From Candidatus Heimdallarchaeota archaeon (lineage in GTDB: Archaea; Asgardarchaeota; Heimdallarchaeia; Heimdallarchaeales; Kariarchaeaceae), in the NCBI GenBank assembly GCA_015522385.1, contig WAMJ01000256.1:1-6713 (forward strand): DNA of 6,713 bases, given 5' to 3'. This document shows, in pieces, positions 1 to 6,670 of the stretch. The position numbers and the translations under genes were made by a program. Numbering within the stretch: the first letter of the stretch is position 1; each line of letters begins with the position of its first letter. Under the pieces are notes generated by a model. It was given only the letters and a program-made list of their open reading frames with translations, made no database searches and was not told where the DNA came from.

Positions 1-580
1 AGGACTCCACCCCCCGTGTGATGTTGAAGTGCTGGTGGAAATACTCCTGCATGTGCACCGATGCGTACAATCTACCTTCCAGTGCCTCCACAATCCGAGC
101 AATGTCTGGGTTCTCGGGGACGTTGGACCCCACCTCGGTGAAGTTCATCGGGTAGGACTGCACATCGTAGAGCACGGGAACGGGGCAGTCCTTGACAAGG
201 GCCTTGAGCTCCGGGAAGACCCCGGGCCCCCAGAAGGCATAGATCAGGTCAGCGTTGAAATCATCTATCGAGCGGAGGAGTAGCTCACGCGGAGGGCCCT
301 GTATCTCCGCGATCTCGGGACGTCTGTTCAACCTCCCACTTGTTCTCTGCAGGAACTGGTAGAGCTTTCGGAATCTCAGCAGTCTCCGTTTAAGCGCCGA
401 CCTCATGCCCTGCTCCCTCTTCTCTTGGATTTTCGGAGCGTTCTGGTACAGATTGACCACCCCTTCGGGGAATAGCTTTGTCGCAGTGTTGACCACAAGT
501 ACATCGTGGTCACGGCTGAAAGCGTCAATGAGGTTCTGTGACATGAACGTGCTCAGGGGACCGAGGAAGACTATTCTCAC
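1..580 (-). CDS. Probable GT-B-fold glycosyltransferase, N-terminal part (cut by window edge)
   Basis: The open frame runs off the left edge, so only about 193 N-terminal residues are visible. They begin with a Rossmann-type strand (MRIVFLGPLS) followed by a helix and a second strand (HDVLVVNT), as in the acceptor-side domain of GT-B (GT4-like) glycosyltransferases. A basic linker rich in Arg/Lys follows. Then comes ADLIYAFWGPGVFPELKAL, a strand, PVPVLYDVQSYPMNF and a helix leading to YASVHMQEYF, again a typical GT4 order. The sugar-nucleotide-binding C-terminal half lies outside the window, so donor and acceptor cannot be inferred. I chose the GTG at 580 because a TATA-like box sits 26 bases upstream and the Rossmann strand starts directly at it. 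An in-frame ATG at 625 would add 15 residues and place the TATA box inside the gene. The family call rests on fold pattern, not on a catalytic motif. Confidence 0.6.
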   Translation of the reverse strand, partial: MRIVFLGPLSTFMSQNLIDAFSRDHDVLVVNTATKLFPEGVVNLYQNAPKIQEKREQGMRSALKRRLLRFRKLYQFLQRTSGRLNRRPEIAEIQGPPRELLLRSIDDFNADLIYAFWGPGVFPELKALVKDCPVPVLYDVQSYPMNFTEVGSNVPENPDIARIVEALEGRLYASVHMQEYFHQHFNITRGVES

Positions 581-601
581 ATAACAAACTGGTTCCGAGA
601 A

Positions 602-610
602 GATAAAAAG
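602..610 (-). promoter_or_regulatory. TATA-like box for the glycosyltransferase gene
   Basis: CTTTTTATC on the minus strand is centred 26 bases before the GTG at 580. No Shine-Dalgarno sequence lies between them, so a leaderless transcript beginning at or near the GTG is likely. This box would lie within the coding region if the ATG at 625 were used. Confidence 0.5.
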
Positions 611-625
611 CTTAAGGTGCTCCAT

Positions 626-752
626 GCTGTTCTTCTGGAGCAATCAGAATTCCATTCGATTAATACTAAATATGGAGGTGCTCATCTATCTCGATGAGGT
701 CGGTATAATATAACCTGCAATCAATAGATTTCACAAGTAGGAGACGGGATAT
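626..752. other. Short intergenic region between two minus-strand genes
   Basis: This 127-base gap follows the TAA stop of the repeat protein and precedes the glycosyltransferase promoter. It is A/T-richer than the flanking genes and contains a second A/T-rich stretch (about 700-711) on the strand of transcription. I see no clear hairpin terminator and no RNA gene. Confidence 0.4.
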
Positions 753-3167
753 TTAGCTCTGCCTTCTCCGGACGACAACAACCACGGCAAGCGTGACCAT
801 CAGAGGGAGGAAGGCAAACGGAAGTGCCGCAGGGGGTGTGATGCCAGAGACGGGATCCTCATTTGATACCCACGAGAGCGAGCTCCCGTCGGTGAGGACG
901 ATGGACTTCGACAAGAGTATCCCGTTCTCGTCGAACAAGGCCTCTAGTGTTCTCACATCGAGGTCTCCATCGAACTGGTCGAGGGAGAGTGCAGGTCTTT
1001 CGTACTTAATCTTTATCCCACTGTCGACCTCGAAGGTCTCACCATCTCTGCCCAGACCCAAGAGCCCGAGGTTGGTGTGGTCGGAGGCGTAGTTCACCAT
1101 CGGAGTCCTCTCTCCGTCCACTATCACCATGTTGGGGGTAAAGACCTGCAGTATGAGCATAGCGAAGTCATCCGCGTTCACCGTGGTTCCGTTGATCCTG
1201 ATCGTGAAATAGTCCCCGAGGTAGAGGGAGGTGAATAGATCTATGTTCTTCCTGTTCTCGAAGAAGAGAATCTCCCCGTACACTCTACCGTCGAACACGA
1301 GCTTTCCGAGGTCTGAGCCTGTGATCTCGACGGCTATGGTGCTCCCGAAGTCCGTTCCTTGGATCGTCAGCTGCTGTCCTGAGGAGATGACAAAGCTGGC
1401 GGAGTAGTCAACGTCCACGTCGTAGCCGATCTCAACAGCTTCCCGTATCTCGGAGAATGAGTAGGTCTTGCCTTCCTCCGAGGTGACGTTCACGCTGACC
1501 GCCAGACCTGACATGCTGTAGGTCTTGGAGACACCGTTCCCCTCGAAGGTGACTAGCCCGTTCCCCATGGCCGCACTCCCATCGATGGGGAAGCTTACCC
1601 GAAGTCCATTAAGGTCTTCAGAGGTCAGGGGTCTCTGGGTCCCGTTGGCGAACATGATCTCCGTAGGGATCATTGCCATCAGGATGTACCCCGCGTACTC
1701 ATTGGAATCAACCACCTTGCCATCGAGGGTAACGAGGAAGCATTTGTTGAAATCGATGTTGTAATCGGTGGCTGATATGGTCTCAGGATTCCCGAAGGCT
1801 ACATCCGCAAATCTTGACATCGGCACCACCAACTTGATGCGTTCCTCCTGCTTCGTGATTTCGAGAACCTGCTTCGTGGGGGAGGAAGTAGGCGAGGCAA
1901 TAGACAGCTCCAGCCTGATGGGTTTGACATCCATGAACGCGTTGAGCTCTTCACCATACACCATGACTGGTTCCTCCTCCATCTCCTCGAACGAGTAGGT
2001 CGTACCCTTCTCGGTCTTGACGTCAACACTTACCGCCCGTCCAACTCCCGAGTAGACCTTGGAGACACCGTCTGCATCGAAGGTGATCATGTCGCTCCCG
2101 ATGGAGACCTTACTGCCTACGGGGAAGTCGAAGTCCATGTCGGAACCGTATACCTCGTATAGCGGTACGACCGTACCGTTGTGGTACAGGAGCTCCGTGG
2201 GTATCATCATCATCATGATGTAACCCGCGTACTCGTTGCTGTCGACGACCCTGCCGTCGATTCTGAGCTCGAAATGTGACTTGAAGTCGAAGTCAAACTG
2301 CGAGGCGGTGACGGTCTCAGGGTTACCGAAGGCTATAGGGGACAGCATGGAGAGGGGCATTTCGAGATGGTCAAGGGACTCAATGACCTCAAGCTCAAGC
2401 GCCATGGTCTTCGTGCCAGCTGCGTCGCTTATGGCCAGGTCCATCCTGATGGGCTTGATCTCGACCTTGTCGTATAGATGACCGCTGAAGCCGAGGACCG
2501 GCTCGTCGTCGACATAGGTGAAGACCTCCTCAGAACCGTCGTCGTACCACGCGACGGATGCGACAACCATTCCCCGACGGATGTCTGTCTTCTCAATTCC
2601 CCGAAGGGCGTCTACCCCAAGTCCCGAAGACTTCTGGTAAAATGTCAGCTTGTCCTCCGATGAGCCTGAACCTTCGAGGATGATCTGCTGATCCGTGCTC
2701 AGGCCGAGATCGGCATCCATGGCCTCGGTGTACACGTCGAACATGCTCGCGGTCGTCCCGTTGGTGTAGACGATCTCCGTAGGGAGAACCGCTTGGAAGA
2801 GGTAACCCGTGTTCTCATAAGGGTCGACCATCTTCCCGTCCACCTCGATCGAGAAGTACTCCGAGACATTCAGGTCCATGATCTTCCTGTCGTACTCGTG
2901 TGTGAAGGCAACGTGAGCAAATGCAGTCCTGGAAATGACGAAGTCATCCAAGGATGCAATGCTCGTGACGACCACCCTCTGTGATGAATTCACCTTGCCA
3001 TAGCTCTCAAGATCTATCTCTATGGAGTTCTTCAGAAGTTCCTTGGTCTCCGCACTGAACTGGAATTTGTAGTCCTCCCCCTCGGGGGTAGCAGTAAACT
3101 CACCGCTGACCGCGGATGGCAGTATAGATGCCAGCAGCAGCAACAGTATTACATGTGATTTATTCAC
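753..3167 (-). CDS. Secreted, C-terminally membrane-anchored protein of four tandem repeat domains
   Basis: I do not recognise the family. The protein (804 residues from the preferred start) has a signal peptide (residues 1-22: MNKSH, a Leu-rich core, then SAVSG). Four diverged domains follow at roughly 43-241, 242-420, 421-598 and 599-770. It ends in a hydrophobic segment (783-799) and a basic RRRQS tail, implying an extracellular protein held in the membrane. Domains 2 and 3 are closest: both contain AFGNPET, a V-V-D-S-N-E-Y-A-G-Y block, an IPTE motif, a sequon and VSK-x-YS. Domain 1 is looser and domain 4 most diverged. Sequons N-x-S/T occur near residues 60, 100, 136, 330, 508, 560 and 659; the NGT at 136, 330 and 508 occupies the same repeat position. 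The composition is acidic. Start: GTG at 3167 lies 25 bases from a TATA box; GTG at 3173 is an alternative adding two residues. No catalytic motif is visible; an adhesive or cell-envelope role is an inference. Confidence 0.85.
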   Translation of the reverse strand: MNKSHVILLLLLASILPSAVSGEFTATPEGEDYKFQFSAETKELLKNSIEIDLESYGKVNSSQRVVVTSIASLDDFVISRTAFAHVAFTHEYDRKIMDLNVSEYFSIEVDGKMVDPYENTGYLFQAVLPTEIVYTNGTTASMFDVYTEAMDADLGLSTDQQIILEGSGSSEDKLTFYQKSSGLGVDALRGIEKTDIRRGMVVASVAWYDDGSEEVFTYVDDEPVLGFSGHLYDKVEIKPIRMDLAISDAAGTKTMALELEVIESLDHLEMPLSMLSPIAFGNPETVTASQFDFDFKSHFELRIDGRVVDSNEYAGYIMMMMIPTELLYHNGTVVPLYEVYGSDMDFDFPVGSKVSIGSDMITFDADGVSKVYSGVGRAVSVDVKTEKGTTYSFEEMEEEPVMVYGEELNAFMDVKPIRLELSIASPTSSPTKQVLEITKQEERIKLVVPMSRFADVAFGNPETISATDYNIDFNKCFLVTLDGKVVDSNEYAGYILMAMIPTEIMFANGTQRPLTSEDLNGLRVSFPIDGSAAMGNGLVTFEGNGVSKTYSMSGLAVSVNVTSEEGKTYSFSEIREAVEIGYDVDVDYSASFVISSGQQLTIQGTDFGSTIAVEITGSDLGKLVFDGRVYGEILFFENRKNIDLFTSLYLGDYFTIRINGTTVNADDFAMLILQVFTPNMVIVDGERTPMVNYASDHTNLGLLGLGRDGETFEVDSGIKIKYERPALSLDQFDGDLDVRTLEALFDENGILLSKSIVLTDGSSLSWVSNEDPVSGITPPAALPFAFLPLMVTLAVVVVVRRRQS

Positions 3168-3186
3168 AACCACCTATGTAGACAAA

Positions 3187-3196
3187 ATATAAAAAG
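3187..3196 (-). promoter_or_regulatory. TATA-like box for the repeat surface protein
   Basis: On the minus strand CTTTTTATATTTT covers this site. The TTTTTATA core (3196-3189) is centred about 25 bases before GTG 3167 but only about 19 before GTG 3173. This favours 3167 as the start on a leaderless transcript. Confidence 0.55.
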
Positions 3197-3347
3197 AGAC
3201 CTGAATTAATATGCTTCCTCTTGTATATTATTTGCAGGGATATGATCAAATTACTGTGCACTCCCAGCAGGTGTGCTCCTCCGCCCAATAGTCTACCCGT
3301 ACAGTAGTGCCCCTCGACAGCAACACTCGGTATTAACATTGAGCTAG

Positions 3348-3354
3348 TTTTTAA
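3348..3354 (+). promoter_or_regulatory. TATA-like box for the adenine methyltransferase
   Basis: TTTTTAA on the plus strand is centred 26 bases before the ATG at 3377. The intervening bases hold no Shine-Dalgarno sequence, which again fits a leaderless message. With the opposing box at 3187-3196 it defines a divergent promoter region of about 209 bases. The middle of that region shows no other gene or obvious operator. Confidence 0.55.
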
Positions 3355-3376
3355 TCTCCTCACCGTACGATCACTC

Positions 3377-4219
3377 ATGGAGCAGGTCAAGGGCCTTCTG
3401 AATAACCGGTTGTCCCTCGGGAGCTACCCCGGTGGGAAGAGCGACAAGCAGAAGCACCTGCCACTGTACCTATCCACCCCGTCAAGGATCTCCACGCTGA
3501 TCGAGCCATTCGCAGGACTGGCAAGTTTCACGATCATCAACTCGCCCAAGACCGGCCGTGCAGTCCTCAATGACATAGACCCCGAGGTCGTCGCATTCCT
3601 CAAATGCATCAACGACAGGGAGCTCCTCAACTCCCTCAAGCAGGAGGTCAGCAGGATATATCCCGTGACAAAGGAGGACTACTACGAGTGGAAGAGGAGG
3701 GAGCCGAAGACGGTGCTGGAGCTCGCCACGAGGAGGGTTGTCTTCCAGAACTGCTCATTCAGCGGTGCGGGCGGGGGGTACTCCCGGGAGAAGGCCGGAA
3801 GGAAATGGCACGTCAACCGCCCGAAGACGTGGGAGAAGGTACATGTCATCTTCAGGAACCTCGACGTGGAGATACACAACTCACCGTTCACGGAATTCGT
3901 GGAGACCGTCGTCGACAGCCACTCGGAGAACAGCCTCGGGGACGCACCGCTCGTCTACCTCGACCCACCGTACTACAAAGTGGCGGAGGATGGAGCTCTC
4001 TACAACTACAACTCAATGGACCTCGACGAGCTACTCGACGTCCTCAGGACACTGGACGATGTAGAGATGCACTGGATCATGTCCAACCGGGACCACCCGC
4101 ATGTCAGGGAGGTCTTCAGCGACTACTACCAACTGGGTTACAGCACCTACAACGACATGGGCAACAAGAGGGACGCAAACCCAGAGCTTCTCGTGAGCAA
4201 CCACCAGCTCAAAACTTGA
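3377..4219 (+). CDS. D12-class (Dam-like) adenine-N6 DNA methyltransferase
   Basis: This 280-residue protein should transfer a methyl group from S-adenosylmethionine to adenine N6 in a specific DNA site. All D12 landmarks are present in order: SYPGGK near the N-terminus (16-21, motif X); IEPFAGLASF (42-51, motif I, SAM binding); LNDIDPEV (64-71, acidic residue for SAM); NCSFSGAGGGYSR (125-137, the usual loop before the target domain); LVYLDPPYYK (192-201, catalytic DPPY); MHWIMSNRDHPHVREVF (231-247); and ELLVSN (270-275) at the C-terminus. The length is normal and no key residue is missing, so it is probably active. The target sequence cannot be read from the protein. No endonuclease gene is adjacent, so it may be a solitary methyltransferase or its partner may lie outside the window. 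It is divergent from the repeat protein and converges on the first RING gene. Confidence 0.95.
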   Translation: MEQVKGLLNNRLSLGSYPGGKSDKQKHLPLYLSTPSRISTLIEPFAGLASFTIINSPKTGRAVLNDIDPEVVAFLKCINDRELLNSLKQEVSRIYPVTKEDYYEWKRREPKTVLELATRRVVFQNCSFSGAGGGYSREKAGRKWHVNRPKTWEKVHVIFRNLDVEIHNSPFTEFVETVVDSHSENSLGDAPLVYLDPPYYKVAEDGALYNYNSMDLDELLDVLRTLDDVEMHWIMSNRDHPHVREVFSDYYQLGYSTYNDMGNKRDANPELLVSNHQLKT

Positions 4220-4347
4220 TCTCAACGGGTGCTCTACTCGTAGTACTCCTCGAAGACACCCATAGAAATGACGAGGTCTTCCGTGCTCTTGTGAAGGTAA
4301 ATGTGCGATAAGCAACTCTCTTACTTATTGGACCAATTTACACGATC
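4220..4347. other. Convergent intergenic region with a short palindrome
   Basis: The methyltransferase (plus) and the first RING gene (minus) end facing each other across 128 bases. The region holds an 11-base perfect palindrome ATTGGACCAAT (4327-4337) flanked by T/A-rich sequence. It could contribute to termination in both directions but is too short to be called a terminator. No gene is seen. Confidence 0.35.
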
Positions 4348-5223
4348 TCAATGGGGTGAAGACTGAACTGGATCCAGAAGAACAATGTCCTTCTTCCGAC
4401 AGTATGGGCATTTCTTGTTCGATTTCAACCAGGTTCTTATGTGGTCCGCGTGGGCGACAGAACTGCAGCAGTTTGTCACCAACGCCCCCTCGATCACAAC
4501 TTGTTGGTAGCAGATGATGCAGGAGAGCTCCGCTGAGTCAATATCGTAGTCCGAGAGGATCTCCGTGATCTCGTAGCGATGCTCATTTTTCACCGCAGCT
4601 ATCTCCTTGCGGAGAACCTCTATGAAGGGATAGACCGAGCTGCAGGTCTGTATCAGTTTAGTGGCACTCTGCCCAGATACGATGGTATTTGAAACCCATG
4701 TGTCTATCTCCTCGCATTTCTCCAGAAGATCCAATAGCTTGTATTGACTCAGTCTGTTGTTCAAGAGGTGCTTCACGATCATGATATTCGAGGAGTATAT
4801 AGTCAGATTCGGGTTGATGTGGTGGAACTGTCCTCGATCCTTCCCAAATATCTTCTGGAACTTCCCCCTCTTCCTAATCTTCAACTTAAGACTCGCTCTG
4901 ATCTCGTCAGGGAAGACGAACTCTGCACGTAATCGATGGCTCTTATGCTTTCCACCCGTCGAGTACGGGGTGACAGTAAAATTCATCCCATATTTCGAGA
5001 TCGTCCATGTATCGAGAAAATCGAAGAACAAACGTTTCCTGAAAGGGGCCTCTCTCGCTTCTTGAATATTTCTTATGTAATCACTTGAGACAGTATAACC
5101 TGCCGCTTGGAACTCCTCAAGCCATCTTGACCTCTCCTCTATTACTCTGTTCGAAGCAGATGGATCTAAGGCTAATAATACAATAAAAATAATATAAATC
5201 AAGATAAGGACAATTTCTTCCAC
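4348..5223 (-). CDS. Membrane-anchored RING-like zinc-finger protein, copy 1
   Basis: The 291-residue protein has an N-terminal transmembrane helix (about 4-19), a middle domain I do not recognise (about 38-225) and a C-terminal RING-like domain (about 233-285). The zinc pattern is C235-x2-C238-x13-C252-C253-x4-H258-x2-H261-x10-C272-x2-C275. Around it are the residues that RING E3 ligases use for E2 contact: Ile236 after the first Cys, Trp265, Pro273 and the linchpin-position Arg276. The middle domain has conserved blocks shared with copy 2 (FQAAGY, FVFPDEIR, QFHHIN-x-NLTI). Charge distribution suggests the bulk lies in the cytoplasm. Start: GTG at 5223 is 27 bases from a TATA box and gives the same N-terminus as copy 2. 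An ATG at 5307 would translate the TATA box itself. Role as an E3-type ligase is an inference; a plain zinc-binding protein-interaction module is the alternative. Confidence 0.8.
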   Translation of the reverse strand: MEEIVLILIYIIFIVLLALDPSASNRVIEERSRWLEEFQAAGYTVSSDYIRNIQEAREAPFRKRLFFDFLDTWTISKYGMNFTVTPYSTGGKHKSHRLRAEFVFPDEIRASLKLKIRKRGKFQKIFGKDRGQFHHINPNLTIYSSNIMIVKHLLNNRLSQYKLLDLLEKCEEIDTWVSNTIVSGQSATKLIQTCSSVYPFIEVLRKEIAAVKNEHRYEITEILSDYDIDSAELSCIICYQQVVIEGALVTNCCSSVAHADHIRTWLKSNKKCPYCRKKDIVLLDPVQSSPH

Positions 5224-5246
5224 TGAATCATCTGTGTAGTGTAAAA

Positions 5247-5254
5247 TATATAAA
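5247..5254 (-). promoter_or_regulatory. TATA-like box for RING gene copy 1
   Basis: TTTATATA on the minus strand, inside a longer A/T run (5243-5257), is centred about 27 bases before GTG 5223. It decides the start choice, because translation from the upstream ATG at 5307 would pass through it. Confidence 0.6.
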
Positions 5255-5319
5255 AATATGCCCTTCTTCAATAATAGATTGCATCTTGTCCAAGGTGTAC
5301 TGTGCACTAGTCCAAGAAC

Positions 5320-5337
5320 ACCTGAAAATCCTCAGGT
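5320..5337. repeat. Short inverted repeat upstream of RING copy 1
   Basis: ACCTGA and TCAGGT form a perfect 6-base stem around a 6-base loop. It lies about 70-90 bases upstream of the copy 1 TATA box and has no counterpart in the matching region of copy 2. It could be an operator half-site pair or chance. Confidence 0.25.
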
Positions 5338-5365
5338 ACCACAGTCACAATAGGTGACAACATGC

Positions 5366-5500
5366 TCAATTCCAGAGCGTATAGTGAACCTGCTCACCCC
5401 TTGGAATTGGTAGTGCTAGTATCTTTATTCTCTCTCGCATGATGATGTCGTGGTATTCTATACCCTAGTCTCGGCAGAAAGAGTACAGTTCATCCCACAT
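5366..5500 (-). pseudogene. Possible decayed or very small coding sequence upstream of RING copy 1
   Basis: From ATG 5500 the minus strand reads MWDELYSFCRD, a TAG, then GIEYHDI and MRERIKILALPIPRGEQVHYTLWN before TGA. From the internal ATG at 5440 it is an intact 24-codon frame. A diverged copy lies at 6601-6670 in the second unit. The two copies share the frame after one 2-base indel, differ also by a 3-base indel, and both end LWN-TGA. That pattern suggests former selection on protein sequence. The frame upstream of 5500 is closed by TGA a few codons earlier. I do not recognise the product. It may be the C-terminal remnant of a lost gene, a small protein, or coincidence within duplicated noncoding DNA. 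Confidence 0.35.
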
Positions 5501-5617
5501 CAGCTCTGCCAACGCTCAGCCTGACTCTGACCTGATCTCCGGCTGCATGGGGCCATGTCGAACTGGATATGCCCATGCTATAGAATAGCTCATCTTTCTG
5601 CATCCAGAATCTATAAT
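5501..5617. other. Junction between the two duplicated units
   Basis: This stretch separates the upstream region of copy 1 from the 3' end of RING copy 2 and has no counterpart downstream of copy 1. On the minus strand a 28-codon frame from ATG 5575 (MGISSS..., ending RADVG at a stop near 5491) overlaps the remnant in another frame. It has no supporting homology. I see no terminal repeats or transposase that would explain the duplication. Confidence 0.3.
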
Positions 5618-5627
5618 CTCAATGAGC

Positions 5628-6488
5628 CTAAGGTTCGACTGGATCCAGAAGAACAATGCCCCTCTTCTTGCAGAACGGGCATTCATTATAGGATTTCAAC
5701 CATCCCTTAATATGATCTGGGTGGCCCACAGAACTGCAACAGTCTGTCACCAACACCTCCTCAATCTTTACCAACTGGTTGCAGATGATACAGGAGAGCT
5801 CTACCGTGTGGTCCAAGAGGATCTCATTGATGTCGTAGCGCCCATCCTCGATCACAGTTGATATCTCTTCCAGAAGTATCTCTATGAAGCGCAAGATCGA
5901 GTCGCATTCCTGTACTAGAGCAGTGAGATTCTGCTCGGTTGTGATCGTATTCATGCCCCCCACATCCAACTCCCCGCACTTATCCAGAAGATCCCAAAGC
6001 CTGTAACGCTTCCACCTGTCGCTCAACAGGTTCTTCACGATCATGACATTCGAGGAAAGTATTGTCAGATTGCGGTTGATATGATGGAACTGCACTCGGT
6101 CATGCCTAAATCTCTTCTCAAAAATTCCTCTCTTCCAAATCATCAACCGAAGACCCAATCTGATCTCATCTGGGAATACAAAATTCACCATGAATAAGGA
6201 TCTACCTCGCTCTCCACCCGTCAAGTACGGGGTGATCATAAAATCAACTCCATCCTTGGAGATCGCCCACTTGCTGATATACTCGAAGAAAATACGTCTT
6301 CTAAAAGGGATATCTATCGCCTCCCGGACATTCCTGATGTAGTCCTCTGACAGTCTATATCCCGCTGCTTGAAACCCCGTCATCCAACTGGACCTTAGTG
6401 GAAGTTCGTCTATCGAGTCTATTACAACAAGTGCCAGTAACAAAATGGAAAAGAAAATCACAAGCACGAGGATGGCAATGACTATCAT
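5628..6488 (-). CDS. Membrane-anchored RING-like zinc-finger protein, copy 2
   Basis: This 286-residue paralogue of copy 1 has a longer N-terminal transmembrane helix (about 2-23), the same unknown middle domain (FQAAGY, DYIRN, FVFPDEIR, QFHHIN-x-NLTI) and a C-terminal RING-like domain with identical ligand spacing: C233, C236, C250, C251, H256, H259, C270, C273. The Ile after the first Cys, the Trp (263) and the Pro after Cys270 are kept. The linchpin-position Arg of copy 1 is Lys274 here, so any E2-related activity may be weaker or differ in specificity. The start ATG at 6488 lies about 27 bases from a TATA-like box. The gene stops at TAG (5628-5630), two codons before a TGA that aligns with the stop of copy 1. 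The two genes are 404 bases apart with separate promoters, so they are probably transcribed independently. Confidence 0.8.
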   Translation of the reverse strand: MIVIAILVLVIFFSILLLALVVIDSIDELPLRSSWMTGFQAAGYRLSEDYIRNVREAIDIPFRRRIFFEYISKWAISKDGVDFMITPYLTGGERGRSLFMVNFVFPDEIRLGLRLMIWKRGIFEKRFRHDRVQFHHINRNLTILSSNVMIVKNLLSDRWKRYRLWDLLDKCGELDVGGMNTITTEQNLTALVQECDSILRFIEILLEEISTVIEDGRYDINEILLDHTVELSCIICNQLVKIEEVLVTDCCSSVGHPDHIKGWLKSYNECPFCKKRGIVLLDPVEP

Positions 6489-6510
6489 CGATACTAATAA
6501 TATAGTGAAA

Positions 6511-6520
6511 AATATATTAA
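6511..6520 (-). promoter_or_regulatory. TATA-like box for RING gene copy 2
   Basis: TTAATATATT on the minus strand is centred about 27 bases before ATG 6488, the same spacing as in copy 1. No ribosome binding site is seen before the ATG. Confidence 0.5.
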
Positions 6521-6600
6521 TGTTTATCCTCCTTTAATAATTGTGAATGTATCTGCCCAAGGACCACCAACCCAACCTCCCGAAATTGTACCTAATACAC

Positions 6601-6670
6601 TCAATTCCAGAGCATATCGGCCTGTTCATCACTTGGAATCAACAGTCTCAGTATCTTTGCTCTCTCACAT
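6601..6670 (-). pseudogene. Broken second copy of the possible small coding sequence
   Basis: This matches 5366-5440. The ATG at 6670 is followed at once by TGA where copy 1 has CGA, and a 2-base deletion shifts the frame. After the deletion the frame reads KILRLLIPSDEQADMLWN and then TGA, against KILALPIPRGEQVHYTLWN in copy 1. It cannot be translated from this ATG. The window ends 43 bases further upstream. Confidence 0.35.

Larger units (their letters stand above)
4348..5448 (-). repeat. Tandem duplication, unit 1
   Basis: The unit contains RING copy 1, its promoter and about 200 bases upstream. It is colinear with unit 2 at an offset of about 1230-1280 bases. Shared landmarks include the 3' end of the RING gene (for example CTGGATCCAGAAGAACAATG on the plus strand), CAATTCCAGAGC and CATGATGATGT in the upstream part. 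Divergence is substantial, roughly half of protein residues by eye, so the duplication is old. Confidence 0.75.

Noticed and set aside
29..283. An 84-codon plus-strand frame opposite the glycosyltransferase.
   Set aside because: The minus-strand frame is open throughout and matches the GT-B pattern; the plus frame is its antisense shadow.
581..625. ATG at 625 as start of the glycosyltransferase.
   Set aside because: It would place the TATA-like box inside the gene and put 15 atypical residues before the Rossmann strand. It cannot be fully excluded.
2202..2222. A short CAT/ATG triplet run in the repeat protein gene.
   Set aside because: It encodes a run of four Met in the hydrophobic block of domain 2 and matches hydrophobic residues in the other domains, so it is ordinary coding sequence, not a microsatellite of note.
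3160..3390. A 76-codon minus-strand frame across the divergent promoter region.
   Set aside because: It covers the promoters of both flanking genes, overlaps the start of both genes, and shows no recognisable protein pattern.
3604..4311. A 235-codon plus-strand frame overlapping the methyltransferase in another frame.
   Set aside because: Its composition is low-complexity (Arg, Gly, Gln rich), as expected from a shifted reading of a GC-rich gene, while the overlapped frame has all D12 motifs.
5224..5307. An in-frame ATG at 5307 that would lengthen RING copy 1 by 28 residues.
   Set aside because: The extension runs through the TATA box and has no counterpart in copy 2; the GTG at 5223 aligns with the start of copy 2.
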